Part shown: one piece after another, positions 1 through 8,397 of the stretch | Position numbering within the stretch: the stretch's first letter is position 1 | How the letters are laid out: each line of letters starts with the position of its first letter | Source: SOKG01 sp964502665 | Lineage (GTDB): Bacteria; Chloroflexota; Dehalococcoidia; SZUA-161 | NCBI GenBank assembly: GCA_964502665.1 | Contig: CAZCXP010000028.1 | Span: forward strand, 1 to 21,318 | Length of the DNA stretch: 21,318 nucleotides | Direction: 5' to 3' | Made by a program: the position numbers and the translations under genes | The notes under the pieces: model-generated | What the model saw: only the letters and a program-made list of their open reading frames with translations | What the model was told of the DNA's origin: nothing | The model's database searches: none

Positions 1-49
<49 letters not shown>

Positions 50-71
50 GTGTTGGTATCTGCTGGTATGC

Positions 72-101
72 ATTCTAGCACGGCCTTGGGGACTTTGACA
101 A
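72..101 (-). promoter_or_regulatory. Candidate sigma-70-type promoter of the tRNA-Arg gene
   Basis: Minus strand: -35 TTGTCA (101-96), 18-base spacer, -10 TAGAAT (77-72). Transcription would begin near 65, about 16 bases before the mature tRNA 5' end, a usual leader for RNase P processing. The prediction is from consensus match and position only. Confidence 0.55.
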
Positions 102-164
102 ATGAAGTTAATCGCTCTACCTCTTCTGAGTTTGCCTTTATCGTCTGCCAAAGTAGAAGTCGGC

Positions 165-2135
165 TTAGATCGAACGCATCGTTCCAAAAGCATCCCACAC
201 CGCGTCCATTATCCTGCCAGGTTCTTTACAATCTCCAACAGAATAAAGCTCTGCCACCTTACCTTCTAGAGCTTTCAACAGGTCTCTCTCAGAATCCAAA
301 CCTAAGGCGAGTACCACCGTGTCAGCCTTTAGCTCAGCCTCGTACCTATGATGCTTATTGACCACAATTGCTCCCTCATCCGTTATCCTTGCCAAGGTCG
401 TATTCGTTAACACGTTGACACCGCTCTCGGCAAGCATCTTGAATAGATACTGTTTGTTGGCTTCAAAGACATCGGGAATGATCCCCTCCAGCATCTCTAC
501 AACAGTTACTCTCTTGCCCTTTTCGGCCAGATAGACCGCAGTCTCACAACCAACCAAGCCGCCGCCAGCGACAATAACGGTGTCTCCAGCCTCCTTCATC
601 CCCGAAAGGACGTCAATGGCTGTCACGACGCTGTCCTTTTCAATCCCAGGTATGTCGGGGACAACCGGTGTAGAACCTGTGGCGACAATCACCACCTCTG
701 GCTTCATTTCCTGCACTAGCTCCGGGGTGACCTCTTTTGCCAACTCCGTCCTGACGCCTAGATTCTTGAGCTGTGTGCAATAGTAATCCGTCAGTAAGCG
801 CAGGTCGTGCTTGAATTCGGGTACTGATCCCTCTACGAGATGTCCGCCCAGTTTATCCCGCTTTTCATACAGGGTCACCCGATGACCCCTTAGCGCGGCC
901 ACTCTCGCTGCTTCCATACCAGCAATGCCACCACCAACCACGAGCACAGACCTGGGCTTTTCCGCGGGCGTTATCATGAACTCCTTCTCATTACCGGTGG
1001 CAGGGTTCACGGCACAGCTCAGGGGAGTGAAGCTGACTATTCTGCCCAGGCAGCCGTCATGACATCCGACGCAGGGTCGGATGTCCTCCAGCCTGCCCTC
1101 TCTCACCTTGAGGGGCCACTCTGGGTCAGCCAGTAGGGCCCTTCCCAGGGCCACGAAGTCTGCCTTCCCTTCGCGCAGAACCCTCTCTGCCAGCTCGGGA
1201 TATCCGAGCCGGCCTACGGTGATAACAGGGATTCCAGCTACCTTCTTGGCCGCTTCTGCCATATCAACCATACAACCCGGCGGTTGGTAGATTGGGGGAT
1301 GGGGCCAATACCAGTCATCATAGCAGCCGGCATCCACATGGAGGGCGTCGACACCTGCCTTTTCCAGTCGCCTGGCGATCTCCAGCGACTCCTCAACATC
1401 ACGCCCCCCCTCTATGTAGTGCTTGATAGCGTACCTGTATATTACGGGGAAGTCCTTCCCCGCCTTCTCTTTGATGTTGTGGATAATTTCAAGTGAAAAC
1501 CGGAGCCTGCCATCCAGGTCTCCACCATACCTATCATCTCGTTTGTTCCAGAGCGAGGTCTTGAACTGGTCCATAAGGTATCCCTCATGGCCATGTAGCT
1601 CTACTGCATCAATCCCTGCGGCTTTGACTATCTCAGCGGCAGTCTTGAAGGATTCCACGATTCTCTCTATCTCTTCAGTCGTGAGCTCACGCGTGATCAC
1701 TTTCGGATCCCAAACGTTTGGCACCGCAGATGGTCCCACAGTCTCGATCCCCATCAGGGCTAACATATGTGGGTCTAGAACGCGTCCAAATCCCGCCGTT
1801 AGCTGGATGGCGATCTTGGCACCGTGACTGTGCACAGCTTCAGCCAGCTCGCTCAGGCGTGGAATGACCTCGCGGCTGTCAGCTCTGGGTACTGGGGATA
1901 TGCCCAACTCTTTTAGCGGCCCGAATTCTATATCTAGGATAGGGAGAAGGAGCCCCGTTATTATCAAACCTACGCCGCCTTTGGCTCGTTCCGCATAGTA
2001 GTCAATGCCTCGCTGTGAGATCCTGCCATCGGGCTCTATGAGTCCGATGATGCCCATGGGGGCCATTACTATCCTGTTCCTTATCGATAGCGTGCCTATC
2101 TTGCCCGGCTCGAACAGCTTCTCTATCCTGTTCAT
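165..2135 (-). CDS. NADH:flavin oxidoreductase / 2,4-dienoyl-CoA reductase-like iron-sulfur flavoprotein
   Basis: A 656-residue protein with full family architecture. Residues 1-345 form an old-yellow-enzyme FMN barrel, with the substrate-site segment HGHEGYL (181-187) and the YGG motif (203-205). Four cysteines (C355, C358, C362, C374) match the 4Fe-4S cluster that wires FMN to FAD. Residues 396-425 hold the FAD dinucleotide fold (GGGIAG) and 518-548 the NAD(P) fold (GGGLVG). The family moves electrons from NAD(P)H through FAD, 4Fe-4S and FMN to an alpha,beta-unsaturated substrate such as dienoyl-CoA or a bile-acid-type enone; the substrate here is unknown. A GGGGAG ribosome site lies six bases before the ATG. 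The gene stands alone on its strand, between the tRNA and a 680-base weakly coding stretch. Confidence 0.93.
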   Translation of the reverse strand: MNRIEKLFEPGKIGTLSIRNRIVMAPMGIIGLIEPDGRISQRGIDYYAERAKGGVGLIITGLLLPILDIEFGPLKELGISPVPRADSREVIPRLSELAEAVHSHGAKIAIQLTAGFGRVLDPHMLALMGIETVGPSAVPNVWDPKVITRELTTEEIERIVESFKTAAEIVKAAGIDAVELHGHEGYLMDQFKTSLWNKRDDRYGGDLDGRLRFSLEIIHNIKEKAGKDFPVIYRYAIKHYIEGGRDVEESLEIARRLEKAGVDALHVDAGCYDDWYWPHPPIYQPPGCMVDMAEAAKKVAGIPVITVGRLGYPELAERVLREGKADFVALGRALLADPEWPLKVREGRLEDIRPCVGCHDGCLGRIVSFTPLSCAVNPATGNEKEFMITPAEKPRSVLVVGGGIAGMEAARVAALRGHRVTLYEKRDKLGGHLVEGSVPEFKHDLRLLTDYYCTQLKNLGVRTELAKEVTPELVQEMKPEVVIVATGSTPVVPDIPGIEKDSVVTAIDVLSGMKEAGDTVIVAGGGLVGCETAVYLAEKGKRVTVVEMLEGIIPDVFEANKQYLFKMLAESGVNVLTNTTLARITDEGAIVVNKHHRYEAELKADTVVLALGLDSERDLLKALEGKVAELYSVGDCKEPGRIMDAVWDAFGTMRSI

Positions 2136-2186
2136 GTCTATCTCCCCTCTCCGGCCTCAGGCGCGACGCTGGGTGGGCGCAGACCG

Positions 2187-2321
2187 TTAACGATTGCGCT
2201 TCTTGATGACCTCGACAGTGCCCTCGCTGGCGTCAAGTCTAGCGATATCGACTACAAGTATAGCATACCGATTGTGGTGAACGCGGTCCACTCTATCACC
2301 CTGCTCGAACCGATGAGGCAT
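2187..2321 (-). CDS. Possible small ORF or gene remnant, 44 residues
   Basis: Minus-strand reading from ATG 2321 gives 44 residues rich in charged and beta-branched residues (starts MPHRFEQGDRV, ends EVIKKRNR). It reads like a compact beta-rich domain, with segment YAILVVDIARLD in the middle. The same frame stays open upstream to a stop at 2370-2372, with plausible protein sequence there but no good start codon, so this may be the tail of a decayed gene. A weak GAGG lies nine bases before the ATG. No family recognised. Confidence 0.3.
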   Translation of the reverse strand: MPHRFEQGDRVDRVHHNRYAILVVDIARLDASEGTVEVIKKRNR

Positions 2322-2453
2322 CCGTGTCAGCCTCAGCGGCCTCTCAGTTGTGAACCACTCCTGAACGTGCTACAATCCAGAAAGTAGCTCGCCAACCCAG
2401 CTGAAAGTGACCCTTGGAACGGGGATCGAAAACAGCCTCAGAGGAGGATGACA

Positions 2454-2657
2454 ATGACCGGTCAAGTAGAGGGGATTGCCAAGTTCTGCGACTCGGTTTG
2501 CCCAATCTGTGTTGCTTCTAGAGAGAGTGCAAAATGGCTGAAGCCGCTGGTCAAGCTGGCATACTACTGCTTCTGCGGAAAGCCAGCCATGCTTCTGCGG
2601 GTAACGACCCCATGCATTTCGAGAGAGAGGCAGACGGGGAAAAAGCCCTGGGAATAG
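2454..2657 (+). CDS. Small cysteine-rich protein, possible zinc-binding (67 aa)
   Basis: ATG 2454 is six bases after a strong GAGGAGG ribosome site; the earlier in-frame ATG at 2448 touches that site and is less likely. The 67-residue product has C12, then CPIC (C16, C19), a basic and hydrophobic middle ending LAYYCFC (C39, C41), and C54. Paired close cysteines across a helix-like spacer suggest a metal-binding mini-protein, but no family is recognised and the CxC pair is unusual for a zinc knuckle. No clear promoter is visible. The opposite strand also carries an open frame (2370-2684) with less protein-like content and no ribosome site that I can see. The product could be spurious. Confidence 0.45.
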   Translation: MTGQVEGIAKFCDSVCPICVASRESAKWLKPLVKLAYYCFCGKPAMLLRVTTPCISRERQTGKKPWE

Positions 2658-2813
2658 GGCTGCAACAGGAGGCATGCCGAGCACACAATACGCCCCACTT
2701 CTCGCAGTTGGGCTACCGGATATCGAGTTGACGGCAAGAGAGGGGGCAGCTACTTAGGATCCCAGGGGTAAGCAAGGTAGCTCTTTGAAAGCCACATCGG
2801 TGGGGAGGTCACC

Positions 2814-4328
2814 ATGAAATACGATGTAATAGTCATAGGAGCAGGGCTTGGAGGTCTCACGGCAGGTGCTAAGTTGGCAAAAGAGGGGAAAAAGGTTTTG
2901 CTGATTGAACAACACACTGTCCCCGGAGGCTGTGCTACAACGTTCAAACGCAAAGATTTCGCTGTGGAAGTTGGGCTGCACGAAATGGATGGCTTAGATA
3001 AAGATGACGCCAAAACAAAGGCTTTTCAAGATTTGGGGGTCTTTGACAACGTAGAGTTTGTAAGAGTTCCTGAGTTCTACCGCTTCACAAACCAGAGAGT
3101 AGATATTGTGGTGCCGGATGATTACAGAAAGGCGATCGATGTCCTGGTGAAACGCTTTCCAAATGAAGAAAAGGGAATTAGGAAATTCTTCAAAGTTGTT
3201 CTCAATACTTACAGAGAAGTGCACAGGCTACCGAGAGAGAAATGGAAGCTTCTCGCCCTGCTTCCACTTTTCCCAATTCTCTATCCCAATATTCTGTTTC
3301 GGGAAAATGGAACAGTGGGAAACTTCTTAGACTCAACAATAGAAAACGAAGACCTGAAGCTAGTGCTCCTGGCAAATCTCGGCTATTACCATGACAATCC
3401 TTATACTATGTCCCTACTGTACTATGCCGCAGCTCAAGGAAGCTATTTCACTGGTGGAGGGCATTTCATAAAGGGAGGCTCACAAAAGCTGTCCGATTAT
3501 TTGGCTGAAGTAATCAGGGACAATGGAGGGGAAGTCGTCCTGAGGCATCTCGTAACGGAAATCATCACAGAAGGCAGCAAAGCTGTTGGCGTAAGGTACA
3601 GAAAAACATCTGGTACCGACACAGAAACACAACAGGCTTTCGCTGACTATGTAATTGCAAATGCAGCGGTACCGAACGTTGTTAATGAGCTATTGCCGCC
3701 GTCCGAAGCCAAGGACAGGTTAGCATCAGCAATAGAGAAGCAAGAAGTTGGTTGTTCTCTTATTTCAGTGTATCTAGGCTTCAAGAAACCCGCAAAGCAA
3801 TTGGGAAATAGCCATTATTCCACGTTTGTATTAGACGAGAGTATATCCAGTCAATCGGACCTGGTAAGGGAGAAAAGAGAGGATTGGTCCAGGAGAGGGT
3901 TTGTTTTTGTCGATTACAGCCAAATTGATTCTCAGTTAGCCCCTGAAAACAAGGGTCTGGGTGTTCTCTGTACTATTGACTATCTTTGCGACTGGGAGAA
4001 TCTGAATAAAGAAGAATATCGAACGAGAAAAGAGGAAGTGGCGCAAATACTCATTGAAAGACTAAACAAGCTGATTCCTGGTATCAAAGAAGAGATTGAG
4101 TACTATGAAGTTGCAACTCCAAAGACTATTAAACGTTATACCCTTAATCCTGAAGGGACAGCGTATGGCTTCGCTCAAATACCGAAACAAGCAGGAAGAA
4201 AAAGGGTGCAGCAAGAATCACCTATAGAGAATCTCTATTTTGCTTCTGCATGGACGATGCCTGGGCACGGGTTTACAGGTGCGATATTGAGTGGTTATCT
4301 GTGTGCTAAGAAAATATTGAAAAAGTAA
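2814..4328 (+). CDS. Phytoene desaturase / carotenoid isomerase-like FAD oxidoreductase
   Basis: A 504-residue flavoprotein of the phytoene dehydrogenase-related family. The N terminus holds the FAD fold GAGLGG (9-14), the acidic end of strand two (LLIEQ) and the diagnostic PGGCATTF. The C terminus has the family signature ENLYFASAWTMPG followed by GFTGAILSGY, the FAD-closing segment. Members desaturate or isomerise polyenes, saturate retinol-like compounds, or act on unknown lipids. No crtB, crtE or other carotenoid gene is nearby, so the substrate cannot be assigned. GGGGAGG lies five to six bases before the ATG. The gene is visibly more AT-rich than its neighbours, with many AAA, GAA and ATA codons, which may mean separate acquisition. 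Confidence 0.88.
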   Translation: MKYDVIVIGAGLGGLTAGAKLAKEGKKVLLIEQHTVPGGCATTFKRKDFAVEVGLHEMDGLDKDDAKTKAFQDLGVFDNVEFVRVPEFYRFTNQRVDIVVPDDYRKAIDVLVKRFPNEEKGIRKFFKVVLNTYREVHRLPREKWKLLALLPLFPILYPNILFRENGTVGNFLDSTIENEDLKLVLLANLGYYHDNPYTMSLLYYAAAQGSYFTGGGHFIKGGSQKLSDYLAEVIRDNGGEVVLRHLVTEIITEGSKAVGVRYRKTSGTDTETQQAFADYVIANAAVPNVVNELLPPSEAKDRLASAIEKQEVGCSLISVYLGFKKPAKQLGNSHYSTFVLDESISSQSDLVREKREDWSRRGFVFVDYSQIDSQLAPENKGLGVLCTIDYLCDWENLNKEEYRTRKEEVAQILIERLNKLIPGIKEEIEYYEVATPKTIKRYTLNPEGTAYGFAQIPKQAGRKRVQQESPIENLYFASAWTMPGHGFTGAILSGYLCAKKILKK

Positions 4329-4425
4329 CGACCGAAGCCTCCTCCGGTATCGAGCTGACACTGGCCTTCAGCGCGAGTGAAGGGTACGGTGTATGATACC
4401 ACGCTCGTTCTGCGGCAACAGCAGG

Positions 4426-5397
4426 CTATCCTCCCGCAAACAGCCTCCGTGGGTTCTCCACCATCATCGTGTTGATCTTGTCCTCGCCGACCCCAGCCTC
4501 TTTCAGGGCAGGGATAATATTCCTGAAGACATGGATGAAGGACCAGTTGGGAACCAGCGCCCTTACGGAATCAGGCAGAGCAGAGTCACGTCCCAGCCAA
4601 TACGGCACGTAGTCATGGGAAAGCATCATCTGGTTGACATAACCAATGCCGAGGAGGCCGATGATACAGGCTTTCCTCAGCGTGTCGGGGAAGAAAAACT
4701 CGATTCCCAGTCGGTCGAATGCGATGAAGACTCCTTTGCCAAGGATGGAGGCATGGTATTGCAAATTGGCGTTGCCGCCGATGTGGCCGATCACTATACG
4801 CCCAGGGTCAGCCCCCTCAGCGATGAGAAGATCAGCCTGTTCCGGCCCCATGGTTCCGCCTTCCGTGTGAGTGACTATCGGGACCCCGCTATCCTTCTGA
4901 GCCCTTGCCGCCGCCTTTAGCACCGTCTCCTCATAAGTGGATATGCATCCATGGCCCGTTGCCACCTTAATAACGCCAGCCTTGACACCTGTATCTCCGA
5001 TACCCTGGGTGGTCTCCTTCATAAAGGTCTCGTAAATCTCGGTGGTGGTATCGAACACCTGGCTGCGAAACTTGAAGTAGCCGGCGCCCCCCAAGTCCTC
5101 CATGTACAATCCAGTGGCGCAGATGATGTTTACGCCTGACCTCTCAGAGACCTTCTTCTGCAGCTCCACGTCTCTGCCCAGGTCATTGGGGGTAGCGTCA
5201 ACCATTGTCTTCACACCGTATGCTTTAGCTGCCCGCAACGCATCCGAGCAAGTGGTAACGATCGCCTCCCGGTCATAGGGCGCTGACAGCGCATCGGATT
5301 GCCACCCAGGAAAGCCACTGACCAGGTGCTCATGAATCAAGGTCAGGCCGAGCTCATCTGTGGAAATCGAACCTAAAACTGTATTGACCTTAGCCAT
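4426..5397 (-). CDS. Phosphotriesterase-family metallohydrolase (amidohydrolase fold)
   Basis: The product is 323 residues from the ATG at 5397, which has AAGGAGG six bases upstream and a family-like N terminus. The frame is open to 5547, but that extension has no ribosome site and does not look like the family. Visible binuclear-metal ligands are the HxH pair H22/H24, the bridging lysine K144 (in GVIKVATG), H177 (THTEGG), H205 (IGHIGG) and D262 (LSHDYVP), in the right order and spacing for phosphotriesterase homologues. Such proteins hydrolyse phosphotriesters, lactones or related esters; substrate cannot be read from sequence. The 3' ends of this gene and the desaturase-like gene converge with 97 bases between them. 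Confidence 0.9.
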   Translation of the reverse strand: MAKVNTVLGSISTDELGLTLIHEHLVSGFPGWQSDALSAPYDREAIVTTCSDALRAAKAYGVKTMVDATPNDLGRDVELQKKVSERSGVNIICATGLYMEDLGGAGYFKFRSQVFDTTTEIYETFMKETTQGIGDTGVKAGVIKVATGHGCISTYEETVLKAAARAQKDSGVPIVTHTEGGTMGPEQADLLIAEGADPGRIVIGHIGGNANLQYHASILGKGVFIAFDRLGIEFFFPDTLRKACIIGLLGIGYVNQMMLSHDYVPYWLGRDSALPDSVRALVPNWSFIHVFRNIIPALKEAGVGEDKINTMMVENPRRLFAGG

Positions 5398-5705
5398 GCT
5401 TTGCCTCCTTTCACCTTGTCCCAGATTTCCCGTCGAAGTCATGTGCCATGTTATAGACCCCAGTTCACTTCCTGTCAAGGCATGCAATAGCTCCAAGCAA
5501 ATCCCGCTAGGGTGCAGGGAAAAAACTTGTTTTACCTTTTGTACCATATTCCCGAGTGCATCGGCGTCACAAAGTGGAGGGAATGCTTCTTGTGGTTGAG
5601 GAAAAGCTGTAAAGAGGTATCGCCCTTTGGCGATGAATGCAGCCTGGTTCTAGGTGTTGGGTAGCACCAGCTTCATTTACTGCATATGTGATCGACGTAG
5701 CTTAT

Positions 5706-6512
5706 TCAACCACGTCTCAGAAAATCCAGGACTTCTCTGTTGAATCTGCCTCTCATTTCCATAAACAATGCATGTGACCCACCCTCAACTTTGACCAGCC
5801 TGGCATTTGGTATCATGCTCGCCAGCCTGTCTGAGCAGCCAGGTGCCACAACTCTGTCTTCGGTTCCGGCTATTACCAGGGTTGGCGCTTTTATCATGTG
5901 CAGCCTGCTCAGTGTGTTGTGAGCCAGAACAGCTTCAAGTTGCCCGGTGAGACCCACGATATTAATGATTGCACAAATCTTTGCCAGAAGAACGAAAATC
6001 AGCCTGTACAGCCTGCTATTGAACGATAGGGAGACCGCTGCCCCCGTCAACTTCCCAGCGGCTAAACGGCTCATGTCGTCCTCAGAGTACCCTCCTTCAA
6101 AGCCCACAGCTTTCACCATCTCTGGAGAAGTTACCTCCACCTCATGTCCCCCAGCATAGGTGGACGCCAAGAGGAGCTTCCCAACCCTTTCCGGGTAATT
6201 GATGGCGATCTCCTGGGCAACCATGCCTCCCATAGATATGCCCAGTATGTGAGCCCTATCAATGCCAACATAGTCCATCAGACCAATCGTATCATCCGCC
6301 ATCATCTTGACGGTATACGGTTCGGCCGGCTTATCGGTTTTTCCAACGCCTCTATTGTCAAAGGTAATTACTTGGTAGTGCTTTTTGAAAGTAGGGGTTT
6401 GAGGAGCCCAATACCTCCGACTCAAAGAAAACCCCATTATCATGACCAGAGGCTCTCCCTGCCCGTCAACCTTGTAGCCGATAGTGATTCCGTTCACTTT
6501 TGCTTTTGGCAC
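5706..6512 (-). CDS. Alpha/beta hydrolase
   Basis: I place the start at GTG 6512, with AAGGAAGG just upstream, giving 268 residues; the frame opens further up to 6623, but those residues look non-homologous and overlap a candidate promoter. The catalytic triad is evident: S93 in GISMGG, D219 in GTEDRVV and H247 in GGSHALF. The strand FDNRGVGKTDKP is typical of the enol-lactonase/haloalkane-dehalogenase-like branch. A hydrophobic helical stretch at 168-187 fits the lid. The reaction (ester, lactone or C-C hydrolysis) is not defined. It is transcribed in the same direction as the phosphotriesterase-like gene, but about 300 bases separate them, so a shared operon is uncertain. Confidence 0.87.
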   Translation of the reverse strand: MPKAKVNGITIGYKVDGQGEPLVMIMGFSLSRRYWAPQTPTFKKHYQVITFDNRGVGKTDKPAEPYTVKMMADDTIGLMDYVGIDRAHILGISMGGMVAQEIAINYPERVGKLLLASTYAGGHEVEVTSPEMVKAVGFEGGYSEDDMSRLAAGKLTGAAVSLSFNSRLYRLIFVLLAKICAIINIVGLTGQLEAVLAHNTLSRLHMIKAPTLVIAGTEDRVVAPGCSDRLASMIPNARLVKVEGGSHALFMEMRGRFNREVLDFLRRG

Positions 6513-6618
6513 TTTGCCTTCCTTAATCAGAGAGTTCTCACGTGTACCGGCTCCCCCTGGCTGGTATTGGCTATCGCAGTGCACCAATTCACACACTACC
6601 ACAGATGTCGTCAGCCAC

Positions 6619-6645
6619 ACCATAGTGATTCTTGCCTATTGTCAA
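6619..6645 (-). promoter_or_regulatory. Weak candidate promoter for the alpha/beta hydrolase
   Basis: Minus strand: perfect -35 TTGACA (6645-6640) with TATGGT (6624-6619) after only 15 bases. The short spacing lowers confidence. It would give a leader of about 100 bases before GTG 6512. Confidence 0.25.
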
Positions 6646-6765
6646 GTGGAGAAATAGTACTAGCGACGCCCGAGGCCGGTCGCCAAACAATACCTGCTCT
6701 CCCCGATTTTGGCACTGCCGTGAAAGATTTGAGAAGTGGAGGCACTTGTTTGTGACCCAACCCCT

Positions 6766-6794
6766 TTGCAAGGCTTTACAAAAGGCACTATAAT
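6766..6794 (+). promoter_or_regulatory. Sigma-70-type promoter upstream of the stress protein/TrkA genes
   Basis: -35 TTGCAA (6766-6771), 17-base spacer, perfect -10 TATAAT (6789-6794). Transcription would start near 6801, leaving about 50 bases of leader before GTG 6850. It is well placed to drive the usp, trkA and trkA genes. Confidence 0.65.
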
Positions 6795-6849
6795 AGTTGC
6801 TCGGCGCTTTTTCAGAGCGACAGTTTTTTGCGGGCAACGGAGAAGAACG

Positions 6850-7287
6850 GTGCGTCCCAAAAAGGTTCTGGTTCCTGTAAATGGGAGCGAGGCAGACGAA
6901 GAGACGATAAGGCTGTCCTGCCGACTGGCCAAGAAAGCGGGGGGCAAGATATGCGTTACATATGTGATCCAAGTGGAACGCACTTTGCCTCTAGATGCTG
7001 AAGTCAGACCACAAATCGAAATGGCGGAACAGGTTCTCGACAAAGCAGAGCGCATTGCCGAGGAGGAGGACTGTGATGTTGAGACTGACCTGCTACAAGC
7101 GCGTGAGATAGGCGCAGCAGTGGTCGATGAGGCGATAGAGCGCGGTGTTGACCTGATCACGATCGGGATCAGCTACGCGAAGGAATTCGGGGAATTCAGT
7201 TTGGGGGACACTATACCTTATGTACTTAAGAATGCTCCCTGCCGCGTGCTGATTTACCGAGAGCCAATGCCCGAGGAGGAGCGCTGA
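6850..7287 (+). CDS. Universal stress protein (UspA family)
   Basis: Start chosen at GTG 6850, preceded by GGAGA and lying downstream of the candidate promoter; the product is 145 residues, normal for a single Usp domain. It starts with the family strand KKVLVPVNGSEADEETIR. The C terminus ends in NAPCRVLIYRE, equivalent to the usual small-residue plus PVLVV ending. The ATP-binding signature (G-x2-G-x9-G-S/T) is only partly kept: GISYAKEFGEFSLGDT has glycines at altered spacing and lacks the usual Ser/Thr pattern, so nucleotide binding is uncertain. It lies six bases before a TrkA-type gene; Usp proteins are often encoded beside potassium-transport genes, so a link to ion or osmotic balance is an inference. 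Confidence 0.85.
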   Translation: MRPKKVLVPVNGSEADEETIRLSCRLAKKAGGKICVTYVIQVERTLPLDAEVRPQIEMAEQVLDKAERIAEEEDCDVETDLLQAREIGAAVVDEAIERGVDLITIGISYAKEFGEFSLGDTIPYVLKNAPCRVLIYREPMPEEER

Positions 7288-7293
7288 TCTACT

Positions 7294-7692
7294 ATGAACG
7301 TGATTATAATGGGCTGCGGGCGTGTTGGCGCTCAATTGGCGGGCCTACTGGATGCTGAGGGGCACAACGTTACCATCATTGATGTTGAGCCCTATAGCTT
7401 CAGGAGGCTTCCTTCAAACTTTAATGGCTTGGCGATGGTGGGCAACGGGCTAGAGGAAGAGTCGCTCAAAAAGGCGGGGATAGAGAATGCAGATGTGTTC
7501 GTATCTCTAACACAAGGGGATAACCGCAATGTGATGGCCTGTCAGATCGCTAAGCATATCTACCACGTGCCTAAGGTGGTTTCTCGTATCTACGACCCGA
7601 TACGTGAGGAGATGTATCACAATCTGGGAATAGAGTCTGTTAGCCCCACCAAGGTGATGGCGGAGATTCTGAAAGAGAAGATCGAAGGTTAG
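7294..7692 (+). CDS. TrkA-type RCK N-domain protein (potassium uptake regulator, N domain only)
   Basis: A 132-residue protein consisting of one RCK N (Rossmann) domain. The nucleotide-binding GCGRVG (7-12) is followed 20 residues on by the acidic D30 that contacts the ribose of NAD(H). The end stops after EILKEKIEG, where a C domain would normally begin. RCK proteins bind NAD(H) or ATP and gate TrkH/KtrB-type potassium channels on the cytoplasmic face. No channel subunit is in the window. The stop is six bases before the next RCK gene, so the two are probably co-translated and may form a mixed ring. No strong ribosome site stands at the usual distance; GAGGAGG in the end of the usp gene is about 14 bases away. 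Confidence 0.88.
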   Translation: MNVIIMGCGRVGAQLAGLLDAEGHNVTIIDVEPYSFRRLPSNFNGLAMVGNGLEEESLKKAGIENADVFVSLTQGDNRNVMACQIAKHIYHVPKVVSRIYDPIREEMYHNLGIESVSPTKVMAEILKEKIEG

Positions 7693-7698
7693 GGTAAC

Positions 7699-8364
7699 AT
7701 GTATATTATCGTTGTTGGGGGTGGTGAGGTCGGCCATCATCTCGCGAGGATATTGCTCAACGATGGCCACGAGGTGCTGATCATAGAGCAGGATGCTGCT
7801 AGATGCGAAAGACTCACTGAAGAGCTGGGCGGCGTCGTCCACCGTGGTGATGGTTGTGAGGCAGCCACCCTGGAGTCTGTTGGCACCGGCAGGGCAGATA
7901 TGCTGGTTGCTGTCACTGATGGCGACGAGGACAATCTGGTGTCTTGCCAGGTGGCCAAGCACAGGTTTAATGTTCCGCGCACTATTGCCCGTATTACGAA
8001 CCCTAAGAACGAGACCATTTTCAAGATGTTAGGCATTGATGCAACTGTGAGCAGCACCAACCTTATCCTGGCACATATCGAGCAGGAGCTTCCTTCACAC
8101 CCGGTGATCCCCTTGCTCAAATTGAAGAGCGGTACTCTTGAGGTTGTCGAGGTCAAGATCCCCCCTGGTTCAAAGGTAGTGGGGAAGAAGATCGGTTCCT
8201 TCCGTTTGCCTGAAGGGAGCGCCGTTTTGCTGGTGATTGGCAAAGACAAAGGCCCTCGAATCCCAACAGTGGAAACCGTTCTCGAGGCTGAGGATGAGGT
8301 GGTAGCAATTACGAGTGCTGAGAACGAGGAGGCAATGCGGGCGATACTGACTGGCAAGAAATAG
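7699..8364 (+). CDS. trkA: TrkA-type potassium uptake protein with RCK N and C domains
   Basis: A 221-residue protein. Residues 1-125 are an RCK N domain with GGGEVG (7-12) and acidic E30 after strand two. Residues about 140-215 form an RCK C domain (LEVVEVKIPPGSKVVGKKIG, then a strand ending EVVAITS). This is the two-domain KtrA/TrkA size, about half the length of the fused four-domain E. coli TrkA. With the N-only protein just upstream it gives an N plus N-C layout, as if one C domain had been lost or split off. It would control a membrane potassium transporter encoded elsewhere. pheA starts 33 bases downstream and may be co-transcribed. Confidence 0.9.
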   Translation: MYIIVVGGGEVGHHLARILLNDGHEVLIIEQDAARCERLTEELGGVVHRGDGCEAATLESVGTGRADMLVAVTDGDEDNLVSCQVAKHRFNVPRTIARITNPKNETIFKMLGIDATVSSTNLILAHIEQELPSHPVIPLLKLKSGTLEVVEVKIPPGSKVVGKKIGSFRLPEGSAVLLVIGKDKGPRIPTVETVLEAEDEVVAITSAENEEAMRAILTGKK

Positions 8365-8397
8365 ATTGCCTGACAAGCGCTTAGTTACAGGGGAAGA

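Noticed and set aside
5398..5547. N-terminal extension of the phosphotriesterase-like protein
   Set aside because: The extension has no ribosome site, whereas ATG 5397 has AAGGAGG at six bases and restores the usual family start.
5619..5634. Hairpin ATCGCC/GGCGAT downstream of the alpha/beta hydrolase
   Set aside because: It has six pairs only and no T run on either side, so terminator function cannot be supported.
6144..6755. Plus-strand frame of 203 codons
   Set aside because: It is antisense to the alpha/beta hydrolase with an intact triad and has no protein-like motifs of its own.
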